DNA from: Bordetella parapertussis
GTDB taxonomy: Bacteria > Pseudomonadota > Gammaproteobacteria > Burkholderiales > SG8-41
DNA length: 36,021 bases
Direction: 5' to 3'
Assembly: GCA_945865805.1 (NCBI GenBank)
Contig: CAMBGJ010000007.1
Location: 1 to 36,021 of the forward strand
The translations under genes were made by a program, and so were the position numbers. The notes under the pieces were generated by a model. It ran no database searches. It was given only the letters and a program-made list of their open reading frames with translations, and was not told where the DNA came from. Positions 29,239-36,021 of the stretch are shown piece by piece (positions within the stretch are counted from its first letter, which is position 1; each line of letters opens with the position of its first letter).

Positions 29239-30120
29239 GTGCGGCGCGGTGTGCGGCTATTCAACGCGACAAACATCGCCTTCGGGCATGGCGTTACCAA
29301 CGCGCGCGACGAAGCGATCTATCTCACCCTGCACACGCTGACACTGCCGCTGCATGAATTGCCAGCCGATCGCGCAGTCGCTGCGGCAGACGCGGCCCGT
29401 GTGATGGCCCTGTTTGAGCGGCGCGTCACGGAACGTAAACCGGCCGCGTATCTCACGCACGAAGCCTGGCTCGGCGACCAACGTTTTTATGTCGACGAAC
29501 GCGTGATCGTGCCGCGCTCATACATCGCGGAACTGCTGTTCGACGCAGCGTTTCCCTACCTGCCCGCGCCTAACCGCGTCAGCACGGCGCTGGATTTATG
29601 CACCGGCTCCGGCTGCCTCGCCATCCTGATTGCCAGGCGTTATCGCAAGGCGTTGGTGGACGCCACCGACATTTCGCCGGACGCACTCGAAGTTGCCGCC
29701 ATCAACGTCAAGCAGCACCATTTGCAACGGCGCGTTAAGCCTTTGTTTTCAGATTATTTTTCGGCATTGAACCAACGCCGCTACGACCTCATCATCAGCA
29801 ACCCGCCCTATGTGCGCGGTGCCGTCATGCGCACGCTGCCGCGTGAATATCAAAGTGAACCCGCCCTCGCGCTGGCCGCAGGCCGCGACGGACTCGATGC
29901 CTTGCGCGTGATACTCGCCGCAGCGGCAAACCACCTGAATCCCGGCGGCGTGCTGGTGGTGGAATGCGGCCACGCGCGTAAGCTCGTCGAGCGCACCTGG
30001 CCGCGATTGCCCTTTCTTTGGGCCGAAACATCCGGCGGCGATGACTGCGTGTTTATTTTGACGCTCGAGGAGTTGCTGGCGCTGCAAGATAAACCCACAC
30101 GGGCTGGCAAAGTCTCGTAG
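29239..30120 (+). CDS. prmB: Ribosomal protein L3 (uL3) glutamine methyltransferase
   Basis: A 293-residue SAM-dependent N5-glutamine methyltransferase of the PrmB/HemK group. The SAM-binding motif is ALDLCTGSGCLAILIARRY, and the Gln-binding catalytic motif is LIISNPPYVRG near residue 188. The conserved PrmB segments FGHGVTNARDEAIYL, VTERKPAAYLT and FYVDERVIVPRSYIAEL separate it from PrmC. The start is unclear: GTG at 29239 is the first usual start codon, but the family-like sequence begins about four codons earlier at an ATT. The region upstream codes TTIGALVRRG in frame and matches PrmB N-termini. The stop codon TAG lies inside repeat family B copy 2. Confidence 0.88.
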   Translation: MRRGVRLFNATNIAFGHGVTNARDEAIYLTLHTLTLPLHELPADRAVAAADAARVMALFERRVTERKPAAYLTHEAWLGDQRFYVDERVIVPRSYIAELLFDAAFPYLPAPNRVSTALDLCTGSGCLAILIARRYRKALVDATDISPDALEVAAINVKQHHLQRRVKPLFSDYFSALNQRRYDLIISNPPYVRGAVMRTLPREYQSEPALALAAGRDGLDALRVILAAAANHLNPGGVLVVECGHARKLVERTWPRLPFLWAETSGGDDCVFILTLEELLALQDKPTRAGKVS

Positions 30121-30148
30121 CCTGTAAGGCGCACAGCGTATTACAGGG
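30117..30148. repeat. Palindromic repeat, family B copy 2 (overlaps the prmB stop)
   Basis: The sequence gtagcctgtaaggcgcacag followed by cgtattacaggg is a shorter relative of the 7058-7090 arm. It forms its own hairpin, cctgtaa/ttacagg. The first bases supply the prmB stop codon. It sits between the convergent prmB and Bug receptor 2. Confidence 0.7.
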
Positions 30149-30176
30149 TCAATCCCATGATTTGGCCCTACGCATG

Positions 30177-31148
30177 CTAATCCAGTTTCGCCCCGGATTC
30201 CTTCACCACTTTCGCCCACTTGGGCAGTTCCGCGCGCATGATCGCCGTCAGCTGTTCCGGCGTGCTGCCGACGACGTCCATGCCCATATCGGTGAGCCGC
30301 GTTCGTACGTCGGGTTGCGCCAGGGCCTTGACGGTTTCACCATGTATCTTGCGAATAATCGGCTGCGGCGTGCCGACCGGCGCGAGTAGCGCAAACCACG
30401 ACGTGGCTTCAAAACCGGGAAGGCCGGATTCGGACAGGGTGGGCACATCCGGTGCGGCGCCACTGCGTTGCAACGACGTCACCGCGAGAGCGCGTATCTT
30501 CTCGCTACGGGTTAGCGGCAGCGCCGACGACAAAATAGCAAACACGGCGGTCAGGCGCCCGCCGACCAGATCCAGCAATGAAGGCGGCGGGCCTTTGTAG
30601 GGCACATGCACGATGCGAATGCCTGCCATGGTGTTGAACAACTCGCCCGCCATGTGCTGCGGCGTGCCAGCGCCGCCCGTGCCATAGGTCAGCTTGCCGG
30701 GTTGCGCCTTGGCGAGCGCCACCATTTCCTGCACATTCTTCACGTTCAGGCCGCTCTGCACGGCGAGCATGCTCGCCGACAGCGCCACCTGCGAGATCGG
30801 CGCAAAATCCTTGAGCGGATGAAAGGGCAGATTGGGGTAGAGGCTCGGGTTGATCGCCATCGGCGCGTTGCCCGGCAGCACCAGCGAATAGCCATCGGGG
30901 TTGGCCCTGGCGACGCGCTCGCTACCGATGTTGCCGCTGGCACCGCCGACGTTTTCGATCACCACGGACTTGCCCCAGGCCTCGGCGAATTTTTGCCCCA
31001 GCATACGCGCGGAAAGGTCTGACGGCGTACCGGGGAAATACGGTACAACGATGCGTATGGGCTTGGTGGGATAGTCGGTTTGCGCATGCGCGGTCAGCGC
31101 CACGGATGCGAGCCATGTCATGCACATCATGTCGGACCAGCGAATCAT
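30177..31148 (-). CDS. Bug-family (TctC-like) solute-binding receptor 2
   Basis: A second periplasmic tripartite-tricarboxylate-type receptor, about 323 residues. A signal peptide (MTWLASVALTAHAQ) is followed by YPTKPIRIVVPYFPGTPSD, IENVGGASGNIGSERVARANPDGYSL, FAPISQVALSASMLAVQSG and later IVHVPYKGPPPSLLDLVGG. I chose the ATG at 31146-31148 because GGGAGA precedes it; the track start 29 codons earlier lacks support. It is only loosely similar to Bug receptor 1, so it probably binds a different carboxylate. It lies alone between prmB (convergent) and rluB, with no transporter or catabolic genes beside it. Confidence 0.87.
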   Translation of the reverse strand: MIRWSDMMCMTWLASVALTAHAQTDYPTKPIRIVVPYFPGTPSDLSARMLGQKFAEAWGKSVVIENVGGASGNIGSERVARANPDGYSLVLPGNAPMAINPSLYPNLPFHPLKDFAPISQVALSASMLAVQSGLNVKNVQEMVALAKAQPGKLTYGTGGAGTPQHMAGELFNTMAGIRIVHVPYKGPPPSLLDLVGGRLTAVFAILSSALPLTRSEKIRALAVTSLQRSGAAPDVPTLSESGLPGFEATSWFALLAPVGTPQPIIRKIHGETVKALAQPDVRTRLTDMGMDVVGSTPEQLTAIMRAELPKWAKVVKESGAKLD

Positions 31149-31281
31149 CGATGTCTCCCGGCGAGTGGACGAATCGACAATCGTGCGCCAGCGCATCGCA
31201 CTCGTCAAGAACCCCGCAGGCCAGGCACGCAACATTTACTGTGCAAGCAATAGGCGCCGCTGGGTTTATCGGGCGTTACCG

Positions 31282-32220
31282 CTACGACCCTTCGCGCCGT
31301 CGAGGCGAGGTTTTTTTAGCTGGGGCGACAACGGGTTTGTCCACCCAAGCCAACAACTGCTTCACCTCCGCCGCCGGCAAATCCTCGATCTGCCCGCGTT
31401 TCAAACGCGGCGGCAGGATTATCGGGCCGTAACGCACGCGGATCAGGCGGCTCACGGTGAACCCCACCGCTTCGAACAGCCGCCGCACGATGCGGTTGCG
31501 GCCTTCGGTCATGATCAGACGGTACCAGTGGTTGGAGCCTTCACCGCCCTCATCAATCAGTGACGCGCAGCGCGCCGGGCCGTCTTCGAGGGTGACGCCC
31601 GCCAGCAGCATCCTGCCTTGCTCGTCGGTGAGTTTGCCGAAAACACGCGCGGCGTATTCGCGTTCCACTTCAAAACGCGGGTGCATCATGCTGTTGGCAA
31701 GCGCACCCGAGGTGGTGAATATCAGCAAGCCGCTGGTGCTGACATCCAGCCGGCCTATCGACAGCCAGCGAGATCCTTGCAGGCGCGGCAGACGTGAAAA
31801 CACGGTTTCGCGGCCCTGCGGATCATCACGCGTGACGATTTCGCCTTCGGGCTTGTGATACAGCAGCACGCGCACCGGCGCTTCGGTGCTGGCGATTTTG
31901 ATATCCCGCCCATCCACCTGGAGGCGATCAACGGGCATCACGCGCGTGCCGACGCCCGCCACCTTGCCGTTGACGGTGATGCGGCCGGCTTCGATCCAGG
32001 TTTCCATCATGCGCCGCGAACCGAGCCCGGCTTGCGCGAGAATTTTTTGCAGCTTCTGGCTCTCGGTCGCAGCTTCGGCACGGGAACCACGCGGTCCACG
32101 CGGATGGCGTTCGGTGGCGGCATCGTCGCTACTGGCCGGTGCCGGACTGCGCCGCACGCGCTGAGGTGATGCCGGGCGGCGAGCGGAACGCCGCTGATTT
32201 TCAGACGGCACGTCGTTCAA
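31282..32220 (-). CDS. rluB: 23S rRNA pseudouridine synthase RluB
   Basis: A 312-residue pseudouridine synthase of the RsuA/RluB/E/F group that modifies U2605 of 23S rRNA. An Arg/Pro/Ser-rich N-terminal extension precedes an S4 RNA-binding domain ([21 protein letters not shown]). The catalytic Asp lies in [17 protein letters not shown] near residue 155, followed by [10 protein letters not shown] and [15 protein letters not shown]. The start appears to be TTG at 32218-32220, inside the end of recR (20-base overlap), and no ATG lies before the S4 domain. It closes the dnaX-ybaB-recR-rluB run; the spacing suggests translational coupling to recR. Confidence 0.92.
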   Translation of the reverse strand: MNDVPSENQRRSARRPASPQRVRRSPAPASSDDAATERHPRGPRGSRAEAATESQKLQKILAQAGLGSRRMMETWIEAGRITVNGKVAGVGTRVMPVDRLQVDGRDIKIASTEAPVRVLLYHKPEGEIVTRDDPQGRETVFSRLPRLQGSRWLSIGRLDVSTSGLLIFTTSGALANSMMHPRFEVEREYAARVFGKLTDEQGRMLLAGVTLEDGPARCASLIDEGGEGSNHWYRLIMTEGRNRIVRRLFEAVGFTVSRLIRVRYGPIILPPRLKRGQIEDLPAAEVKQLLAWVDKPVVAPAKKTSPRRREGS

Positions 32221-32803
32221 TCACGGCTTGCGCCAGCGTGCCGATATCAACGTGATCGAGTTCGCCACCCACCGGCAGCCCGCGCGCGATGCGCGTGACC
32301 TTGATACCGCGTGCGCCGAGCAACTCGCCGACGTAATGCGCGGTGGCCTCGCCTTCAGCGGTAAAGTTGGTGGCCAGCACCACTTCGCTGACGGCACCAT
32401 CGGTGGCACGCTTTAATAACCGGTCCAGGTGAATCTCCTTGGGGCCTACGCCATCCAGCGGCGACAATACGCCAGCCAGTACAAAATACAGGCCCTTGAA
32501 ACTTTGTGTCTGCTCGATCATCAACAGATCGGCGGGCGACTCTACCACGCACAGCAGGCTCGCATCACGCCGCGTGGACGAACACAGGTCACACAACACA
32601 TCCTCGGAGAACGAATTGCATTTTTCGCAGTGGCGTATGCGATCCAGCGCCATGCGCAACGCCCCCGACAAACGCGCCGCCCCCGACTGATCTCGTTGCA
32701 GCAGGTGATACGCCATACGCTGCGCAGATTTTGGCCCCACGCCCGGCAGACAGCGCAGCGCAGCCATCAGTTCTTCGAGGGCGGACGAGGCTTTCATCGC
32801 CAC
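32201..32803 (-). CDS. recR: Recombination protein RecR
   Basis: A 200-residue recombination mediator that works with RecF/RecO to load RecA at gaps. An N-terminal helix-hairpin-helix ([20 protein letters not shown]), a four-Cys zinc finger ([16 protein letters not shown]), a Toprim domain ([18 protein letters not shown]) and a C-terminal Walker-B-like region ([15 protein letters not shown]) are all visible, and the length is exactly typical. It follows ybaB after about 38 bases and overlaps rluB by 20 bases. Confidence 0.97.
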   Translation of the reverse strand: MAMKASSALEELMAALRCLPGVGPKSAQRMAYHLLQRDQSGAARLSGALRMALDRIRHCEKCNSFSEDVLCDLCSSTRRDASLLCVVESPADLLMIEQTQSFKGLYFVLAGVLSPLDGVGPKEIHLDRLLKRATDGAVSEVVLATNFTAEGEATAHYVGELLGARGIKVTRIARGLPVGGELDHVDIGTLAQAVIERRAV

Positions 32804-32841
32804 ACCCGTTCACGCGTTAACTCGTTCACACGTTCACTGCG

Positions 32842-33177
32842 TTAAAACGGCATCTTAAAGCCCGGCGGCAGCGGTAGGCCCGCCGTCATGCCAGCCATTT
32901 TTTCCTGCTTGGTGGATTCCACGCGGCGCACCGCGTCATTCATCGCAGCGGCGATCAGGTCTTCGAGCATTTCCTTGTCGTCGCTGCCTTCTTTCACCAG
33001 ACTGCCGTCGATGGCGACACGGCGCACGCCATACTGGCAATTCATTGTCACTTTCACCATGCCCGCACCGGCCTGACCTTCGACTTCAAGCGTGGCGAAC
33101 GAGGCCTGCATCTTTTGCATGTTGTCTTGCATCTGCTGGGCCTGTTTCATCAGACCCGCCAACTGGTTTTTCATCAT
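32842..33177 (-). CDS. ybaB: YbaB/EbfC family nucleoid-associated protein
   Basis: A 111-residue DNA-binding protein of the YbaB/EbfC family. The opening [20 protein letters not shown] forms the characteristic helix. [26 protein letters not shown] is the beta core, and a second helix follows with [15 protein letters not shown]. It lies between dnaX and recR, the standard order. Two adjacent ATGs exist; either may be used. No strong ribosome-binding site is seen, so coupling to dnaX is possible. Confidence 0.95.
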   Translation of the reverse strand: MMKNQLAGLMKQAQQMQDNMQKMQASFATLEVEGQAGAGMVKVTMNCQYGVRRVAIDGSLVKEGSDDKEMLEDLIAAAMNDAVRRVESTKQEKMAGMTAGLPLPPGFKMPF

Positions 33178-33210
33178 AATGATCTAACCCATTGATTATA
33201 TAAATAACTC

Positions 33211-34845
33211 TCAAGTGCCAACTGGCTTTACCGAACCTGGCTTAACTTTTGCGGCAAAGTCTTTTTTGAGTTCGTTGACGAACGGATCGTCATCGATCAC
33301 GCGCTCAGCTTGCGCCAGCCGTTCGTCCTTTTGCCGATTGGCGATCGTCACCGGCGAATTGATCTCACCCTGCGCCACGTTGGCAACGTTGATGTTCACC
33401 TTGAACGCCGCACCGTAACGCTGTAGCAGCGCGGTCTTCAGTTTGCCCAAATGGGCACCCGCCAGCAAATGTTCCTGCGCCTTGGGCAAAGTCAGATCGA
33501 TTTTCGAGGCATCCAACTGCGTCATCTCGCAATGTTGCGCCAGTTGCTTGGTGAGTCCGACGATGCCCAGGTGCTGCACCAGCTCATCCCAGGTGACCTT
33601 GGTGCTGGCGGGCACGGAGACCACCGGCACCGCCTGCGCCGTTTGTACTGTAGGTGCCACCGCGGTTGCGGACGGTGCCATGTCAGCTGGCATAGGCGAC
33701 GTTCGAGTCACGGGCGCCGAATGCGTGCGCGGCGAAGGGGCTCCGGGTGCCGCCACGGGCGCATCCCCTGGCGCGAACGCCAGCATGCGCAACAGCGTCA
33801 TGGTGAAACCCGCGTATTCGTCGGGCGCAAGACCGATATCACTGCGGCCCTGCACCACGATCTGATAATAAAGTTGAAGCTCGTCCGCGGCGAACTGTTT
33901 GCACAAGGCCAGCACGGATTCGCGGTCAGGGTCGTCGTCCGCCACCGTCGCCGGTATGCGTTGCGCCAGCGCGAGGCGATGCAGCAGGCTGCCCAGATCA
34001 AGCAGCGCTGCTTCAAACGACAGGCTGCGTGCGGCCATCTCATCGGCTTTGGCGATCATCGCCGCGCCGTCGCCACGCACCAGCGCCTCAAGGATGGCGA
34101 ACAAATGCTGCTGATCCACCGCGCCCAGCATGGCACGCGTCGAGGCTTCATCCACCTTGCCGCCGCCATGCGCGATGGCCTGATCCAGCAGCGACAGCGA
34201 ATCGCGCAGGCTGCCCTGGGCCGCGCGCGCGATCAGCGCCAGCGCGGGCGCTTCAAACGGCACTTGCTCGGCTTCGAGCACATGGCTCAAGCGCCCGGCG
34301 ATCTGCTGCTGCGGAATCTGCTTCAGGTTGAATTGCAGGCAGCGCGACAGCACCGTCACCGGTATTTTCTGCGGATCAGTGGTGGCAAGAATGAATTTCA
34401 CGTGCGCCGGCGGCTCTTCCAGCGTTTTCAGCATGGCGTTAAAGGCGTTACGCGACAGCATGTGCACTTCGTCGATGATGTAGACCTTGAAGCGGCCGCT
34501 TGATGGCGCATACATCGCGTTTTCGAGCAGCTCGCGCATGTTGTCGACCTGCGTATTCGATGCAGCATCCAGCTCCACCAGATCAACGAATCGCCCGCTG
34601 TCGATTTCGGTGCAGGCGGTGCATTGGCCACACGGCGCATCAGTAATACCGGTTTCGCAGTTGAGCGCCTTGGCGATGATGCGCGCGAGCGTGGTTTTGC
34701 CAACGCCGCGCGTGCCGGTAAACAGATACGCGTGATGCAGCCGCTGTTGTTTGAGCGCATTGCCCAGCGCGCGGACCACATGCTCTTGTCCGACGAGTTC
34801 GGTAAACGATTTTGGGCGCCACTTGCGGGCGAGTACCTGCGTCAC
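33211..34845 (-). CDS. dnaX: DNA polymerase III subunit gamma/tau
   Basis: A 544-residue clamp-loader ATPase. The AAA+ domain shows Walker A GTRGVGKTTLA near residue 45, a zinc site of four Cys (NCETGITDAPCGQCTACTEI), Walker B IIDEVHMLS and sensor/SRC segments TTDPQKIPVTVLSRCLQF. A Pro/Ala-rich linker near 370-410 leads to a tau-type C-terminal domain (TWDELVQHLGIVGLTKQL...) that binds the polymerase and helicase. Translation would start with GTG at 34843-34845 followed by TQVLARKWRPKSF, the usual N-terminus. I looked for an A6G-like slip site for making gamma and did not find one. The neighbours ybaB and recR are standard, and ffs lies upstream as in many bacteria. Confidence 0.96.
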   Translation of the reverse strand: MTQVLARKWRPKSFTELVGQEHVVRALGNALKQQRLHHAYLFTGTRGVGKTTLARIIAKALNCETGITDAPCGQCTACTEIDSGRFVDLVELDAASNTQVDNMRELLENAMYAPSSGRFKVYIIDEVHMLSRNAFNAMLKTLEEPPAHVKFILATTDPQKIPVTVLSRCLQFNLKQIPQQQIAGRLSHVLEAEQVPFEAPALALIARAAQGSLRDSLSLLDQAIAHGGGKVDEASTRAMLGAVDQQHLFAILEALVRGDGAAMIAKADEMAARSLSFEAALLDLGSLLHRLALAQRIPATVADDDPDRESVLALCKQFAADELQLYYQIVVQGRSDIGLAPDEYAGFTMTLLRMLAFAPGDAPVAAPGAPSPRTHSAPVTRTSPMPADMAPSATAVAPTVQTAQAVPVVSVPASTKVTWDELVQHLGIVGLTKQLAQHCEMTQLDASKIDLTLPKAQEHLLAGAHLGKLKTALLQRYGAAFKVNINVANVAQGEINSPVTIANRQKDERLAQAERVIDDDPFVNELKKDFAAKVKPGSVKPVGT

Positions 34846-34922
34846 GATGGTGCGGCTACCTGAAAAACGGAAGCCGTATTGTACGCCGGTACACGCGGGC
34901 GCGGCGCGCCGTTCAGGCTGCG

Positions 34923-35466
34923 CTAAAAGTGATACTGCAACCGCAGATGCGCGAAGTTGATGCCGCCGTTGGGGCGTTTAATCGCGGCATTGGACAAGTG
35001 TTGCACGCGCAAGCCCACCTCAAAGGCCTGTTTGCCGCCGAAGCGATAGCCCGCGCCCAGGTGCGTGCCAAACTGCACTGCCGTGCTGAAGGTGTGCGAG
35101 GTAATCGAAGTGTGCGAAATCAGGTGCGTACCCAGACCGATCTCGGCGAACGGACCGACACCGCCAGTGCGGCTCAAACGAAACGTCGGGGTCATGCCGA
35201 TATTGATCAGACTGGCATTTTGCCCTGGCGCTCGCGTGTCAGCGCGCCAGGTGCCGATGCTGGCGTCGGTGTAGCCGCCCAACCTGCCAGTTGTTATCGA
35301 GCTTCCAGGTCTGCTTCCAGTTCCATTGCAGGCCGATGCGCGCCATGTTCACTTGATCGTTGCCGCGCCCGGCTTCGATGGAAATGCCATCGACCGCCCA
35401 TGCCGTTGCTGATACCAATCCGGCCAAGCCCATCAGGCCAATCGCGAGTGCCGCACGCCAATTCAT
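34923..35466 (-). pseudogene. pagL: Frameshifted PagL-like lipid A 3-O-deacylase (acyloxyacyl hydrolase)
   Basis: Two overlapping frames together form one outer-membrane PagL-like protein of about 180 residues. The first begins at the ATG of 35464-35466, with AGGGAG upstream, and has a signal peptide (MNWRAALAIGLMGLAGLVSATAWA). It runs in family sequence to LDNNWQV and then falls into nonsense. The second frame takes over with GGYTDASIGTW and goes to the stop at 34923. Removing one T from GGTTGGG at about 35283 would fuse them as WQVGGYTDA. The catalytic HxS is present as QHLSNAAI, but the acid expected about 14 residues later seems to be Asn (NGGIN). The gene may be inactive, or the base may be a sequencing error. 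Confidence 0.72.
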
Positions 35467-35504
35467 GATTTCTCCCTGCAATCTTTTCAGTTTCAACGTG
35501 AAAT

Positions 35505-35542
35505 CGCCTTGCCGGCACGCACAGATGCGTACCGGCAAGGCG
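35505..35542. terminator. Long hairpin between ffs and the pagL remnant
   Basis: An 11-base arm cgccttgccgg (35505-35515) pairs perfectly with ccggcaaggcg (35532-35542), and the inner acgca/tgcgt extends the stem around a four-base loop. It lies just after the 3' end of ffs on the minus strand, where that RNA should terminate. Only a weak U-rich stretch (ATTTCA) follows, so it may act as a terminator or as a processing signal. Confidence 0.6.
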
Positions 35543-35554
35543 ATCAGTAAGGGT

Positions 35555-35650
35555 GGCGAGCCTGACCCCCGGCACTTGCAGAGAATAGCTTTGGCTGCTT
35601 CCTTCCGGACCTGACCAGGTTCACTACCATGCAATGCGGGGAGGCCCGCC
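35555..35650 (-). ncRNA. ffs: 4.5S signal recognition particle RNA
   Basis: On the minus strand the highly conserved SRP core reads ACCTGGTCAGGTCCGGAAGG then AAGCAGCC, which contains the GGAA tetraloop region and Ffh-binding internal loops. The ends pair: GGCGGGCCT at the 5' side against AGGCTCGCC at the 3' side. The length of about 96 bases is right for the small bacterial SRP RNA. It binds Ffh and directs membrane proteins to FtsY. The ends are set from base pairing and could shift by a few bases. The gene lies upstream of dnaX, a known neighbourhood for SRP RNA in several bacterial groups. Confidence 0.95.
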
Positions 35651-35689
35651 GTTGATCTTGATTACCGCTGCGCTCTGCGGACAATCTTT

Positions 35690-35710
35690 GTAAGTATTTG
35701 ATTTTTAAGG
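35690..35710 (+). repeat. Dispersed AT-rich motif GTAAGTATTTG, copy 6
   Basis: The plus strand reads GTAAGTATTTGATTTTTAAG, with the same opening as copies 1 and 4 and the same TTTTTAAG ending as copies 1 and 3. It lies about 40 bases upstream of ffs, in the opposite orientation. Confidence 0.55.
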
Positions 35711-35785
35711 AAAATTAATTTCTTCTGTTAAGGCAATGTTACACGGAATCCGGCATAAATGCACGCTGCTGATCGCACTTTGTGA

Positions 35786-36021
35786 TCACGTACCGGGCAG
35801 CAACTTGGCCGGATCCACCGGCTTGCCCTGGCGGCGAATCTCAAAGTGCAGTTTCACCTGATCGGCATCGGAGCTGCCCATATCCGCGATACGCTGGCCG
35901 CGGCGCACCGTCTGGCCTTCTTTCACCAGCAGATTGTCGTTGTGCGCGTAAACGCTCAGGTAGTTGGCGTTGTGACGTATCACCACAAGCTTGCCCAAGC
36001 CACGTATGCCGGTGCCGCTGA
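35786..36021 (-). CDS. nlpD: NlpD-like M23/LytM-domain protein, C-terminal part (cut by window edge)
   Basis: The frame is open from the window edge to a stop at 35786 and gives the last 77 or so residues of a LytM/M23 domain. It reads SGTGIRGLGKLVVIRHNANY, then LSVYAHNDNLLVKEGQTV and KLHFEIRRQGKPVDPAKLLPG, the typical closing of NlpD and related murein-hydrolase activators. In this group the protein is an outer-membrane lipoprotein that activates amidases during cell separation, usually with a degenerate zinc site. The segment includes YAHN and LHFEIR but not the upstream metal ligands, so activity cannot be judged. The N-terminal lipobox and LysM would be outside the window. Another M23 protein is possible. 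Confidence 0.82.
   Translation of the reverse strand, partial: SGTGIRGLGKLVVIRHNANYLSVYAHNDNLLVKEGQTVRRGQRIADMGSSDADQVKLHFEIRRQGKPVDPAKLLPGT

Noticed and set aside
33211-34845. Programmed frameshift in dnaX to make a short gamma subunit
   Set aside because: I saw no A6G-type slippery run followed by a stem-loop in the expected region.
35239-35634. 131-residue ORF running from ffs into the pagL remnant
   Set aside because: Its first 56 codons lie in the SRP RNA gene and the hairpin. Only the part from 35466 is a real signal peptide and PagL N-terminus.

Overview
This is about 36 kb of GC-rich bacterial chromosome that reads as a betaproteobacterium, probably Burkholderiales-like. The basis is two Bug-type tripartite tricarboxylate receptor proteins, the smc-zipA-ligA and dnaX-ybaB-recR-rluB gene orders, the dapC-dapD pair, and an hpt-mtnP pair of betaproteobacterial type. 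This assignment rests on protein resemblance and gene order only; no database search was possible.

Region 1 (1-11.0 kb) is accessory. It starts with the N-terminus of an IS630-like transposase. Then come a di-haem cytochrome c peroxidase, a cupin resembling 2,4'-dihydroxyacetophenone dioxygenase, and a double-length CaiB/BaiF CoA-transferase. Divergent from the transferase are two SMP-30/gluconolactonase-like genes. Three different HpcH/HpaI (CitE-like) lyases and a Bug solute receptor follow. Lactone hydrolysis, CoA transfer and C-C cleavage together suggest an uncharacterised organic-acid degradation module. Two families of palindromic repeats lie in its gaps.

Region 2 (11.2-25.8 kb) is housekeeping: ppiD, map, glnD, def, mtnP, a gutted hpt, ligA, zipA, smc and queF. 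The minus-strand run smc, zipA, ligA, hpt remnant, mtnP, def is tightly packed, with several stop/start overlaps. The hpt reading frame is open but has lost its whole catalytic middle.

Region 3 (25.9-30.1 kb, plus strand) holds dapC and dapD (lysine and peptidoglycan precursor synthesis), a PilU-like retraction ATPase and prmB. A second Bug gene sits tail-to-tail with prmB.

Region 4 (31.3-36.0 kb, minus strand) holds dnaX, ybaB, recR and rluB. Upstream of dnaX are a frameshifted PagL-like lipid A deacylase, the 4.5S SRP RNA gene (ffs) and the C-terminus of an NlpD-like M23 protein. The most unusual non-coding signal is an AT-rich motif, GTAAGTATTTGTTTTTATTG, found in about six imperfect copies at gene boundaries. 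It is not explained by any feature I recognise. I saw no tRNA, rRNA, CRISPR array, prophage or obvious defence system.
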